From positions 496,001 through 560,000 of the forward strand of contig JADJIS010000002.1 of NCBI GenBank assembly GCA_016706865.1: a stretch of 64,000 nucleotides of DNA. The letters run 5' to 3'. The stretch's first letter is position 1. Each line of letters opens with the position of its first letter. The translations under genes were made by a program, and so were the position numbers. The stretch is from Bacteroidota bacterium (lineage in GTDB: Bacteria; Bacteroidota; Bacteroidia; Chitinophagales; BACL12). The notes under the pieces were generated by a model. The model saw nothing but the letters and a program-made list of their open reading frames with translations, did not search any database and had not been told where the DNA came from. Shown in pieces: positions 1-8,802 of this stretch.

Positions 1-209
1 CATATACAGCTTGTTGTTCTGCGTTAAAGTTAGGATAATTTTTAATACCGGAAAATGAGCTTACCCAATACTTACCTGCTCATATCTTATTGGTTTTAAG
101 TTTGTAGCTTTGATACAAAATGAAGTTCCCTGTCAAATGCTAATTATATGTATTTTTGACAAGCGCTTTATCTATAAAATATGGTTTCTTATTGAATTAA
201 AAATCAAAT

Positions 210-809
210 ATGGAAAATTCAAATAGATCAATTCAAATTGTTGTGTTCTTGGTAATTACGATATTTTTTTCAGCTTGTTCGCCAAAAAAGAGCTCGGAAG
301 AAATTAAAAAAACTGATACCATTGTTCCGGCATCTCAGGCATCTGAGTCGGTAATAGGTTTTTTAACATGGTATAAAGTGCATATGATGGATCTAAATGC
401 CTTTAAGCTGGTAACGAATAATGGCAATGAAACCCCGGAACCGGATAAACCATATTCCGTTAATTTTTCAGAAACTGAAAAATATATTGCTGCACTAAAG
501 GCCAGCGGATTTATTTCTGAAAAATATGTAGAAAATACCAGAGCATATTTTAAAAAATGGAATGATACACTAAAAGTGGAAAAACAATATGATGGTCCTC
601 CTATGGGTTTTGATGCAGATCTGATCATGTTGTCTCAGGATTTTGATCTAAATTTTCTGGATCAGGTGAAAATTAATACACATCCCGGCGGAACCTATAA
701 TGCACATGTAATGTTGGAATTTCCTTACGGTTTGAAACTTGCGTATGCAATGAGTTTGGAAAATGGAAAATGGTTAATCGACGATATTCAGAATGTTTCT
801 GAAAGATAA
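210..809 (+). CDS. Putative lipoprotein of unknown function
   Basis: A 199-residue protein with a hydrophobic N-terminus followed by the lipobox-like FSAC, so Cys23 is the likely lipidated residue and the protein probably sits on the periplasmic face of a membrane. The C-terminal half (an FPYGLKLAYAM stretch, then WLIDDI) has the look of NTF2/DUF3828-like small exported domains, but I do not recognise a specific family. It ends 6 bp before the HipA-like gene and probably shares its transcript. The function is unknown and the lipoprotein call rests only on the signal sequence. Confidence 0.7.
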   Translation: MENSNRSIQIVVFLVITIFFSACSPKKSSEEIKKTDTIVPASQASESVIGFLTWYKVHMMDLNAFKLVTNNGNETPEPDKPYSVNFSETEKYIAALKASGFISEKYVENTRAYFKKWNDTLKVEKQYDGPPMGFDADLIMLSQDFDLNFLDQVKINTHPGGTYNAHVMLEFPYGLKLAYAMSLENGKWLIDDIQNVSER

Positions 810-815
810 TTATAC

Positions 816-1613
816 ATGTTAAAAACAGAACAAAATTTAAGAAAAGTAAATGTTACAAGATATATCATGCCTTTGCGTGAAGGTGGTTCATTACCTGCAT
901 TGGCCGAGGCTGATGATGATTTTAAATACGTATTAAAATTCAGAGGTTCAGGTCACGGTGCTAAAGTGTTGATAGCAGAATTAATTGGTGGAGAAATTGC
1001 GCGATTACTTGGTTTGAAAGTTCCTGAATTGGTTTTTGCAAATTTAGATGAGGCTTTTGGGCAAACGGAAGGAGATGAGGAGATACAGGATATTTTACAA
1101 TGGAGCAAAGGATTAAATCTCGCATTACATTTTTTATCCGGAGCAATAACTTTCGATCCTGTTGTAACACAGGTGGATGAAAAATTGGCTTCGCAAATTG
1201 TTTGGCTCGATGCATTTATCACCAATGTTGACAGAACATTTAAAAATACAAATATGTTGATCTGGCATAAGGAATTATGGCTGATAGATCACGGCGCATG
1301 TTTGTATTTTCATCATAATATTTCCAATTGGGAAAAACAGGCTTTGAGTCCTTTTAGTTTGATAAAGGACCATGTTTTATTATCAAGAGCATTTATGCTG
1401 GAGCAAATTAATGCGGATTTCAAATTAATTTTGACGGAAGAAAAATTGCGGTATATCACGATGTTGATTCCCGATGAATGGTTGTTTTGGGAAGGAACAG
1501 AAGAAACGCCCGACGATTTGCGTAACATGTATTTTCATTTTTTAATTTCGCGATTAAATAATTCTGATATCTTTATAAACGAAGCCATACATGCCAGAGA
1601 AATATCTATATGA
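816..1613 (+). CDS. HipA-like kinase family protein
   Basis: A 265-residue protein resembling the short HipA_2-type family, which keeps the kinase core of HipA but lacks its N-terminal subdomain. Visible motifs are YVLKFRGSG (38-46, a nucleotide-binding Lys region), FITNVDRTFKNTN (134-146, catalytic-loop-like Asp and Asn) and LWLIDHG (154-160, a DFG-like metal-binding Asp). The 3' end overlaps the DUF3037 gene by 23 bp. That arrangement recurs in many bacteria and suggests a two-component unit. Whether it is a toxin is not known from this sequence; no HipB-like DNA-binding antitoxin is adjacent. Confidence 0.8.
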   Translation: MLKTEQNLRKVNVTRYIMPLREGGSLPALAEADDDFKYVLKFRGSGHGAKVLIAELIGGEIARLLGLKVPELVFANLDEAFGQTEGDEEIQDILQWSKGLNLALHFLSGAITFDPVVTQVDEKLASQIVWLDAFITNVDRTFKNTNMLIWHKELWLIDHGACLYFHHNISNWEKQALSPFSLIKDHVLLSRAFMLEQINADFKLILTEEKLRYITMLIPDEWLFWEGTEETPDDLRNMYFHFLISRLNNSDIFINEAIHAREISI

Positions 1614-1974
1614 GTATGCGATAATTCGTGTTTTGCCTGTTGTGGAACGGGAAGAATTTCTCAATGTGGGTATTATATTGTTTTCCAAAAAGGCAAATTA
1701 TATTAAGGTACTTTATACAATCAATGAAAATAAATTAAAAGTTTTTTCCGGGGATGTTGATGTACAGCAAATCAAAATGAATCTGGAATCCCTTGTAAAA
1801 ATTGCCAATGGTGAAAAAAATTCGGGTCCGATTGCTGAATTGGATGTCCCTTCTCGTTTTCGATGGTTAACTGCTGTTCGGAGTTCTGCGATACAGGTTT
1901 CCCGACCGCATCCCGGCATGTGCTACAATTTGGATGCAACTGCAGAGAGGTTGTTTCAAGAGTTGGTGTTATGA
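1591..1974 (+). CDS. DUF3037 domain protein, partner of the HipA-like kinase
   Basis: A 127-residue protein matching DUF3037 in length and pattern. It opens with EYAIIRVLPVVEREEFLNVG (8-27) and ends with a conserved-looking RFRWLTAVRSSAIQ segment. The start ATG lies inside the last codons of the HipA-like gene, giving a 23 bp overlap in another frame and implying translational coupling. The family has no established biochemical function that I know of; its recurrent linkage to HipA-like kinases suggests it is a regulator, substrate or antitoxin-like partner (inference). Confidence 0.8.
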   Translation: MPEKYLYEYAIIRVLPVVEREEFLNVGIILFSKKANYIKVLYTINENKLKVFSGDVDVQQIKMNLESLVKIANGEKNSGPIAELDVPSRFRWLTAVRSSAIQVSRPHPGMCYNLDATAERLFQELVL

Positions 1975-2043
1975 TGATACATTCTGCAACTTTATTCATT
2001 TTGTGTAATTTTGATATTAAGGAATTTTTAAAATAATTTTTTA

Positions 2044-3513
2044 ATGCAAAATAAATTCTCCAGAAAAAATTTTATCACACTAACTACACTTGCCGGAGCC
2101 GGATTAATTTTAGATGCATGTGGTGCAGGAGGGGGAAAGGAGAGAGGAGAAAGCAGTGAGGAGTATGCAGATTCTTTGAATCTGCCTGAAGAGGAAAACG
2201 AGTTTACATATTCCGTAAAATTAATTCGAAAAGAGGATATGGAATATGAAGAATTGCGTAAAGGATTTAATAAACGCATTAATAAATTTCCATTAATAAT
2301 TGCGCTTTGTACATCAACACAAGATGTTTCAGAAGCCATTAAATATGCTAAAATAAATAAACTGGCAGTTACAATTAAAAGTGGCGGACATAGTATGGAG
2401 GGATTTTCATCTAATGATGGAGGGCTTGTTATTAATTTGTCGAAAATGAATTCCGTGGAATTTTTAGAAAACAATAATATAAAAGTTGGTCCCGGTTGCA
2501 CTTTGTTTAATTTATATGATCAAATACTTCCTAAAAAAAGATTATTACCTGCAGGCTCTTGTGGAACCGTTGGCATCGGCGGTTTAACTATGGGAGGTGG
2601 ATATGGTTTATTTTCCAGAAAATTTGGTTTGACTTGCGATCATTTGCTGGAAGCAACTTTTGTTGATGGTAACGGAAAAATACATTCTACAAAAGATGAC
2701 CCTGAATTATTATGGGCGCTGCGTGGCGGTGGTGCAGGAAATTTTGGAGTAGTAACAGAAATGGTATTTCGCACACAGGAAGCTCCTTCTGTAATGAGGT
2801 CACATCATTTTAAAGCAAGAAAACTGGATGCACTACGTGCAAAAAACATTTTAGAAAAGTGGTTTGAATTTACAGCAAAATTATCGGACACCTGTTTTTC
2901 GGCATTTGTATTAAATGGCAGTACATTAAATATTCTGGTGACAAATTTTGGTGAACATAATTCCACTTTGGAAACAAATTTGAAGGAACTTGCTCAGCAC
3001 ACGGATGAATTCAGATCAGTTGCACCAATTGAACTATCTAAAAAATTAAAGAATTATTACGGATCATTGGCTCCGGTAAATTTCAAAAATTCATCTGCAG
3101 GATTGTATAAAAGTTATAAAGATATTTCAGGCTTCATTGCTGATGTATTTGAAAAAATAATTCATAATCCCGGAATGATATATCAATTAAATACTTTGGC
3201 AGGAAAAATTAATGATGCTGAATTTGAAAAAGTTTCCTGTTACCCTCATCGTGCTTACAATTATATTTCCGAATTACAAGCCTATTGGGAAGATGTTTCC
3301 CGTGAAGAAAAATTAAAAACAGTTTCCGTAGAAATATTGGATATATTTAAAAGTAACGGAATTACCTCACAATACATCAATTATTGCAGCACCGAATTCG
3401 CCAATTGGGAAAATTCGTATTATGGAAACAATTATCCGAGGTTGCAGGAGGTGAAGAAAAAATATGATGCAAGTGATGTTGTGAGGTATGCACAGAGTGT
3501 GAGGGTGGGGTGA
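2044..3513 (+). CDS. FAD-linked oxidoreductase, berberine-bridge (BBE) type, exported
   Basis: A 489-residue flavoprotein. The N-terminus (SRKNF, a hydrophobic stretch, then DACG) looks like a lipoprotein or Tat-like signal, although only one Arg of the twin-Arg pair is present. The PCMH-type FAD domain spans about 80-260, with GGHSMEG (114-120) and AGSCGTVGIGG (170-180). His116 and Cys173 match the two residues that hold FAD bicovalently in BBE enzymes. The C-terminal BBE segment contains NWENSYYGNNYPRL and ends in a YAQSVRVG tail typical of the family. It probably oxidises a sugar, polyol or aromatic compound in the envelope; the substrate is unknown. Confidence 0.88.
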   Translation: MQNKFSRKNFITLTTLAGAGLILDACGAGGGKERGESSEEYADSLNLPEEENEFTYSVKLIRKEDMEYEELRKGFNKRINKFPLIIALCTSTQDVSEAIKYAKINKLAVTIKSGGHSMEGFSSNDGGLVINLSKMNSVEFLENNNIKVGPGCTLFNLYDQILPKKRLLPAGSCGTVGIGGLTMGGGYGLFSRKFGLTCDHLLEATFVDGNGKIHSTKDDPELLWALRGGGAGNFGVVTEMVFRTQEAPSVMRSHHFKARKLDALRAKNILEKWFEFTAKLSDTCFSAFVLNGSTLNILVTNFGEHNSTLETNLKELAQHTDEFRSVAPIELSKKLKNYYGSLAPVNFKNSSAGLYKSYKDISGFIADVFEKIIHNPGMIYQLNTLAGKINDAEFEKVSCYPHRAYNYISELQAYWEDVSREEKLKTVSVEILDIFKSNGITSQYINYCSTEFANWENSYYGNNYPRLQEVKKKYDASDVVRYAQSVRVG

Positions 3514-3562
3514 ATTTATATTTTGATATTTTAATAGAATGTTTTGCAAAAGTGGATATAAA

Positions 3563-3604
3563 ACACAAAAAAATCCCGAATAGAATTCACTTCCATCCGG
3601 GATT
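3563..3604 (-). terminator. Rho-independent terminator of recA
   Basis: Arms at 3572-3578 and 3598-3604 (AATCCCG/CGGGATT) form a stem. Read on the minus strand, it is followed by a T-rich run (complement of 3562-3573). It lies about 20 bp past the recA stop and may also serve the convergent FAD oxidoreductase gene. Confidence 0.65.
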
Positions 3605-3624
3605 GGTTTAATAATGATCAGTAT

Positions 3625-4656
3625 TTATTTTTCTTTCACCTCTGCAATCACAGGTGCATTCATTGCAAGTTTTGCTTTGATCTTTTTTTCGATCTCTGCT
3701 GCTAATTCCGGATTGTCTTTTAATAATTCTTTAACACCTTCACGGCCTTGTCCGAGTTTGGTGCCTTCGTAACTATACCAAGCTCCGCTTTTTTGAACAA
3801 CTCCGCATTCGGCTCCAAGATCTACAATTTCACCTATTTTGGAAATTCCTTCTCCATACATAATATCAAATTCTGCCTGACGGAAAGGAGGTGCAACTTT
3901 GTTCTTCACAATTTTTACGCGAACACGGTTACCAACCATATCTTCCTTGTCTTTAATTTGTCCGATACGACGAATGTCAATTCTTACCGAAGCATAAAAT
4001 TTAAGTGCATTACCACCGGTGGTTGTTTCCGGATTTCCGAACATAACTCCGATCTTTTCACGCAACTGATTGATGAAAATACAGCAACATCCTGTGCGGC
4101 TGATAGTTCCGGTCAATTTACGAAGTGCCTGACTCATCAAACGGGCCTGAAGTCCCATTTTGCTTTCGCCCATTTCGCCTTCTAATTCGGCTTTTGGTAC
4201 TAATGCGGCAACGGAGTCGATTACCACCACATCCAATGCGCCGGAGCGAATTAAATGATCGGCAATTTCCAATCCCTGCTCACCATAATCTGGTTGGGAG
4301 ATCAATAGATTCTCCACATCCACACCCAATTTTTCGGCATATCCTTTGTCGAAAGCGTGTTCCGCGTCAATAATTGCGCAAACTCCACCCTTTTTTTGAG
4401 CTTCTGCTATAATATGTATCGCTAAAGTCGTTTTTCCGGATGCTTCCGGGCCATAGATCTCAATCACACGTCCACGGGGAATTCCGCCAATACCCAATGC
4501 AAGATCCACGCCTATGGATCCCGATGGAATAACATCTTCCGCAACTACGGGCGAATCGCCCAATTTCATTACGGTGCCTTTACCGTACAATTTATTAAGG
4601 CTGTCTACTGCAAGTCCTAAGGCCTTTGCTTTGTCATCGTTTTTGTCTGCTGCCAT
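3625..4656 (-). CDS. recA: Recombinase RecA
   Basis: A 343-residue RecA, the strand-exchange ATPase of homologous recombination and, where LexA exists, the SOS co-protease. Walker A is GPEASGKT (69-76); Walker B (DVVVIDSVAAL) and the DNA-binding loop (GNPETTTGGNALKFYASVR) are intact. Length and motif order match bacterial RecA, and the acidic/basic C-terminal tail is short. The gene stands alone, divergent from the M2 peptidase across a 224 bp spacer, with a terminator directly downstream. I saw no convincing LexA box in the spacer. Confidence 0.98.
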   Translation of the reverse strand: MAADKNDDKAKALGLAVDSLNKLYGKGTVMKLGDSPVVAEDVIPSGSIGVDLALGIGGIPRGRVIEIYGPEASGKTTLAIHIIAEAQKKGGVCAIIDAEHAFDKGYAEKLGVDVENLLISQPDYGEQGLEIADHLIRSGALDVVVIDSVAALVPKAELEGEMGESKMGLQARLMSQALRKLTGTISRTGCCCIFINQLREKIGVMFGNPETTTGGNALKFYASVRIDIRRIGQIKDKEDMVGNRVRVKIVKNKVAPPFRQAEFDIMYGEGISKIGEIVDLGAECGVVQKSGAWYSYEGTKLGQGREGVKELLKDNPELAAEIEKKIKAKLAMNAPVIAEVKEK

Positions 4657-4828
4657 TTTTTTAAGTTTTTAAGGTTTATAAAGTAAATTAGTTGCATTTT
4701 CGGGCCTTTTGTTTTTTCCCCGTCAATGCATCTGCGAAGCTAAATAATTACACTGCCAATAAAAATTATTTTTAACGATTGTAAACAGAATGTTGACAAA
4801 ATCTGAAATTGTAAGGTTTGTTAAGGAA

Positions 4829-4861
4829 TTGGGAACTCCGCAACATAATGCCTTAACTTCG
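4829..4861 (+). promoter_or_regulatory. Possible Bacteroidota-type promoter of the M2 peptidase gene
   Basis: TTG at 4829-4831 and TAACTTCG at 4854-4861, a one-mismatch version of TAnnTTTG, are separated by 22 bp. This falls within the spacing reported for Bacteroidota sigma-A promoters and lies about 20 bp upstream of the start codon. Weak evidence, by eye only. Confidence 0.3.
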
Positions 4862-4880
4862 TGCTCAAAACTCAACCAAA

Positions 4881-6701
4881 ATGAAAAAATCACTCTTTTT
4901 ATTATTTACTGCTTCTGTTGTTTTGATGGCTTGTAAGTCGAAAAAAACAGAAGATAACAGTGTTTTACAGCAAGAGGTGCAAACCTACCTCGACCAATAC
5001 AATGCAGAATATCAAAAATTGGTAACTGCAGCTTCCGAAGGACAATGGGTGCTTAACACGCATATTGTGGAAGGCGATACCATGGCAAAACACAATGCAG
5101 CAATTTCTGATGAAGCCTATTCAAAATTTACAGGAAGTAAGGTTAACATCGAAACTGCACAAAAATATTTAAAGGAAAAAGATAAACTCACCGATCTGCA
5201 AGTGAAGCAATTGGATTATATTTTATTTTTTGCAGGAAATAATCCGGAAACAGCAGGAGATGTTGTTAAAAAAAGAATTGATGCAACCAACGCACAAACA
5301 GAGGCGCTATTCGGATTTAAATATACTATGAAAGATAAACCCGTAACACCAAATGCACTTGATGGTATTTTACGTGAATCAACCGATCTTAAAGAGAGAT
5401 TAGCTGCATGGGAATCAAGTAAAGAAGTTGGAAAAACTTTAAAAGATGGATTATCAAATTTGCAGCAATTACGAAATGCAAGTGTTACTCCACTCGGATA
5501 TAAAGATTTTTTCGCATATCAGGCAAGTGAATACGGAATGACAAGCGAAGAAATGTTGGAACTTACACATAGTATGATAAATGATGTTTGGCCGCTTTAT
5601 CGCGAATTACATACCTGGGCACGTTACGAACTTGCAAAAAAATATGGTCAGGAAGTACCTGAATATTTACCTGCAGAATGGTTGCCAAATCGTTGGGGAC
5701 AAGACTGGACAGCGATGGTAAATGTGGAAGGATTGGATATTGATCCGGTTTTAAAAACGCATGATGCCGAATGGGTTGTGAAACAAGGAGAAGCATTTTG
5801 GATGAGCATGGGATTTCCTGCGCTTCCAACTTCTTTTTATGAAAAATCATCTTTATATCCCGCACCGGAAGGAGCAGGTTATTCAAAAAATAATCATGCA
5901 AGTGCATGGCATATTGATCTTGATAAAGATCTTCGTTCATTAATGAGCGTGGAAACAAATACAGAATGGTGGGGAACAGTTTTACATGAACTCGGACATA
6001 TTTATTATTACAGTTCTTATTCCACACCTGAAGTTCCTTATGTTTTAAGAACAGGTGCTAATCGCGGATATCATGAAGCATTTGGTTCCATGATTGGTAT
6101 GGCGAGTTTACAAAAACCTTTGTTGGAAAGTCAGGGTTTAATTACCGCAGGTGTTAAAACTGACGACACTCAAAAATTATTAAGTGAAGCGTTGGATTTT
6201 ATTGTACATATTCCTTGGGGAAGTGGGGTAATGACAGAATTTGAATATGCATTATACGCACAAAATTTACCCAAAGATCAATACAATGCAAAATGGTGGG
6301 AATTAGTTAAAAAATATCAGGGAATTGTTCCACCTTATGTACGCGGAGAAGAATATTGTGATGCTGCAACTAAAACACATATTAATGATGATGCTGCACA
6401 ATATTATGATTATTCCATCAGCAACGTTTTATTATTTCAGTTCCACGATTATATTGCAAAAAATATTTTAAAACAAGATCCGCATGCTACCAATTATTGG
6501 GGAAGCACTGCAACAGGTGATTTCCTTAAAAAAGTGATGGCTCCCGGCGCAACAGTGGACTGGCGTGAACATTTAAAGGCATCCATCGGCAGCGATATGA
6601 GCGCAAAACCCATGTTGGATTATTTTCTTCCTTTAATGGATTATCTTAAAAAACAAAACGAAGGAAGAGTTTATACCTTACCTGAAAAACCGGTTTTTTA
6701 A
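4881..6701 (+). CDS. M2 family (ACE-like) metallopeptidase, lipoprotein
   Basis: A 606-residue zinc peptidase of the angiotensin-converting-enzyme family, expected to remove C-terminal dipeptides from oligopeptides. The signal ends in the lipobox-like LMAC (Cys18), so it is probably membrane-anchored in the envelope. The zinc site is HELGH (369-373) plus the third ligand in EAFG (399-402); both have the surrounding M2 context (VETNTEWW before, RTGANRGYHEAFG after). The helical N-terminal half also fits the family. It is a single gene with a strong hairpin terminator 28 bp after the stop. Confidence 0.88.
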   Translation: MKKSLFLLFTASVVLMACKSKKTEDNSVLQQEVQTYLDQYNAEYQKLVTAASEGQWVLNTHIVEGDTMAKHNAAISDEAYSKFTGSKVNIETAQKYLKEKDKLTDLQVKQLDYILFFAGNNPETAGDVVKKRIDATNAQTEALFGFKYTMKDKPVTPNALDGILRESTDLKERLAAWESSKEVGKTLKDGLSNLQQLRNASVTPLGYKDFFAYQASEYGMTSEEMLELTHSMINDVWPLYRELHTWARYELAKKYGQEVPEYLPAEWLPNRWGQDWTAMVNVEGLDIDPVLKTHDAEWVVKQGEAFWMSMGFPALPTSFYEKSSLYPAPEGAGYSKNNHASAWHIDLDKDLRSLMSVETNTEWWGTVLHELGHIYYYSSYSTPEVPYVLRTGANRGYHEAFGSMIGMASLQKPLLESQGLITAGVKTDDTQKLLSEALDFIVHIPWGSGVMTEFEYALYAQNLPKDQYNAKWWELVKKYQGIVPPYVRGEEYCDAATKTHINDDAAQYYDYSISNVLLFQFHDYIAKNILKQDPHATNYWGSTATGDFLKKVMAPGATVDWREHLKASIGSDMSAKPMLDYFLPLMDYLKKQNEGRVYTLPEKPVF

Positions 6702-6728
6702 GGATTTAAATTTTTGGAATAGTATTAA

Positions 6729-6766
6729 AAATGTCCGAAGAGTTTTAATGAACTCTTCGGACATTT
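6729..6766 (+). terminator. Perfect 16 bp hairpin terminator
   Basis: A perfect 16 bp inverted repeat (6729-6744 and 6751-6766) with a 6 nt loop, followed by T/A-rich DNA, lies 28 bp downstream of the M2 peptidase stop. Because of its A and T ends it could work in both directions. Confidence 0.8.
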
Positions 6767-6982
6767 TTAATTTAAAATTTGGGTCAGTAGTAAAATTTGG
6801 GGAATGAATAATTATAGTTGATCTTTTTGTATGAAATTAAGACTTATTACCTTTATTTTTATTTGCACTCACTAACTCTCAATTTATTAATTGAATTAAT
6901 TCATATTGTAGAGCTCAAATTAAAATAAAGAATTTTGATCCTCAAAATTAGTTTACGGAGCAGAGGGCGGGCATCAGCAGGT

Positions 6983-7176
6983 GGCTTTAATGTCCCTTAT
7001 GCGCCGCCACATCATAACAAAAGCACCAATGTTAGCAGGATTTGAGCGAAAATAAGCGCCATCATATTGTAAAGTACTATTTTGATCTTAAATTAGATTT
7101 TAAATCGAATGATAAATCACCAAATGAAAAGGCGCCTTTTTCGCTCCGGGTGGCAAGCATTAGGGACATTTAAGCC
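6983..7176. repeat. Long imperfect inverted repeat (REP/MITE-like) in a gene-free gap
   Basis: The outer arms 6983-7002 and 7157-7176 are inverted copies with 18 of 20 matches. Inner arms 7044-7060 (GAGCGAAAATAAGCGCC) and 7131-7146 (GGCGCCTTTTTCGCTC) pair in the correct nested order around an AT-rich centre. The GC-rich arms stand out from the surroundings. No ORF lies inside and no target-site duplication is obvious. The remainder of the 6702-7383 gap shows no gene. Confidence 0.6.
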
Positions 7177-7202
7177 GCATGGTGAAGCCCTTGACTTTTG
7201 GC

Positions 7203-7230
7203 GCCACCTTTTGGTCAAACAAAAGGTGGC
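7203..7230. repeat. Perfect 11 bp hairpin next to the long inverted repeat
   Basis: GCCACCTTTTG (7203-7213) and CAAAAGGTGGC (7220-7230) flank a 6 nt loop. It has no clear T-run, so it is either part of the same repetitive element or a weak terminator. Confidence 0.5.
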
Positions 7231-7383
7231 AAAACTGATGTAATTGCAATTAATCACTCGGAGCTGAATCTTGATTTCTTAATATTATAATGACCTTTAT
7301 ATGTCTAAAAATAATAATGAAATTAATGTTACTCCCCAGAAATGAAGATGTCCCTAAATTATTCAAGATCAACACATTAGAAT

Positions 7384-7779
7384 TTAGGTTATATTTATGA
7401 AACAAATCTCTACTGCATCCCAATATTTTTTACGCATCCAATAACGAAAATAGTTGCGCATTTTACAATTCAACCGATATAACTTATTCTTTCTTTTGTA
7501 ATAAGATTTTTCACAGCAGGATAATAACCAATTTTCCTCAAAGCCATCCCAAACACCAGCAGGACTTAATAAATTAGCTTGTAATACAGGAAATACTTCG
7601 TACAGATCAATTTGTTTTAGAATTTTTAGGTCTAAATTGGAACTTTTAAGAATGGATGTTATACGACTAATATCTGATTCTGATAATTCCGTATCGAGGT
7701 AAAACTCAGAAATAGCTATCCAAATATGTTTTCTGGTTTCAATTTCAGATGTATGGGTCTCTATTTTTACCGTTTCCAT
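7384..7779 (-). CDS. Conserved hypothetical protein (DUF7079-like)
   Basis: A 131-residue soluble protein with no signal peptide. The pattern IWIAISEFYLDTELSE (19-34), then EVFPVLQANLL and GVWDGFEENWL, resembles a family of small proteins catalogued, as I recall, as DUF7079; that name is tentative. The C-terminal third is strongly basic and aromatic (YYKRKNKLYRL, YFRYWMRKKYW). The start is 5 bp downstream of the MDR oxidoreductase stop, so the two are almost certainly co-transcribed. The function is unknown. Confidence 0.65.
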   Translation of the reverse strand: METVKIETHTSEIETRKHIWIAISEFYLDTELSESDISRITSILKSSNLDLKILKQIDLYEVFPVLQANLLSPAGVWDGFEENWLLSCCEKSYYKRKNKLYRLNCKMRNYFRYWMRKKYWDAVEICFINIT

Positions 7780-7783
7780 CTCC

Positions 7784-8743
7784 TTAAAAAATCGTGATTA
7801 CGACATTCCCAACCTTCTCTCCACTCTCCACATATTTTGTTGCTTCTACAATTTTTTCAAGTGGATATTTTCTGTCAATTATCGCTCTAAAGTTTCCTCC
7901 TTCTATTAATTCCTTAAAAAATAAAATGTCCTTTTTATTATCGGTTGGAATAGGAAATTTTACCTTCTTATTTCTGAACGAATTAAAAAGTGGTAAAAAA
8001 ACATTTTGTGCCCAATCTCCGAGTTCCGTGGAATAATATACTCCATTAGGCTTGAGAATATTTTTACATTTTCCGAAGGAACTTTTTCCAACGGCATCTA
8101 AAACAGTATCATAGGTGTCATCCGTTTTTGTAAAATCTTCTTTGGTATAATCAATTAATTTATTTGCACCCAATGATCTGATCAATTCAAAATGTTCTGC
8201 ACGACATACTGCTGTAATCTCTGCACCATAATATTTGGCAAGTTGAACCGCAGCAGAGCCTATAGATCCGGATGCACCATTAATAAGTATTTTGGGGGTT
8301 GATTTGAAATCTATTTTTCGGATATAATTTATTGCTAGCATTAAACCATCACAAATTGCAGCAGCTTCTTCAAACGACATATTTTCCGGTTTAAGCGCAA
8401 TTGATCTATGCTCCGGAATACAAACGTATTCTGCATGTGTGCCGAATTTAAAGGTATTTAATCCAAAAACAGAATCTCCGACCTTAAATAATGTTACATT
8501 TTTTCCTATTGCTTCTACCGTTCCGGCAAATTCAGTTCCAAGAATATTAATTTTTGGTTTGAATACACCGCTGAAAAATCGCACAAAAAAATATTCCGGT
8601 TGCCGAAAACCACAATCTGTCCGGTTAACGGTGGTAGCATGAATTTTAATTAATACTTCATCGTCTTTAGGAATTGGTTTGTTTACTTCCACAATTTGAA
8701 GAACTTCTGGAGGACCGTATTTTGTATGAAAACTTGCTTTCAA
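7784..8743 (-). CDS. MDR-family NAD(P)-dependent alcohol dehydrogenase/quinone oxidoreductase
   Basis: A 319-residue medium-chain dehydrogenase/reductase. The GroES-like domain includes GTEFAGTVEAIG (69-80). The Rossmann domain carries NGASGSIGSAAVQLAK (155-170), and LIDYTKED (197-204) is typical of the zinc-independent quinone-oxidoreductase branch. No structural-zinc Cys cluster is seen, supporting a zinc-free enzyme. It probably reduces quinones or reactive carbonyls with NADPH. The DUF7079-like gene follows 4 bp downstream. Confidence 0.85.
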   Translation of the reverse strand: MKASFHTKYGPPEVLQIVEVNKPIPKDDEVLIKIHATTVNRTDCGFRQPEYFFVRFFSGVFKPKINILGTEFAGTVEAIGKNVTLFKVGDSVFGLNTFKFGTHAEYVCIPEHRSIALKPENMSFEEAAAICDGLMLAINYIRKIDFKSTPKILINGASGSIGSAAVQLAKYYGAEITAVCRAEHFELIRSLGANKLIDYTKEDFTKTDDTYDTVLDAVGKSSFGKCKNILKPNGVYYSTELGDWAQNVFLPLFNSFRNKKVKFPIPTDNKKDILFFKELIEGGNFRAIIDRKYPLEKIVEATKYVESGEKVGNVVITIF

Positions 8744-8802
8744 TTTATTGGATTTTTAGGATGAAATTAGAATGCGTGATATAAATTAAATCTGAATAAA
8801 TA

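Noticed and set aside
1..209. Promoter boxes TAAGTTTG (97-104) and TAGCTTTG (105-112) upstream of the first lipoprotein
   Set aside because: Both fit the -7 consensus, but neither has a TTG element at a suitable distance.
816..1974. A classical HipBA toxin-antitoxin module
   Set aside because: No HipB-like HTH gene is adjacent, and the kinase belongs to the shorter HipA-like family.
2028..2501. Minus-strand 157-codon open frame opposite the FAD oxidoreductase
   Set aside because: It is antisense to a well-supported gene with intact flavin motifs and shows no domain.
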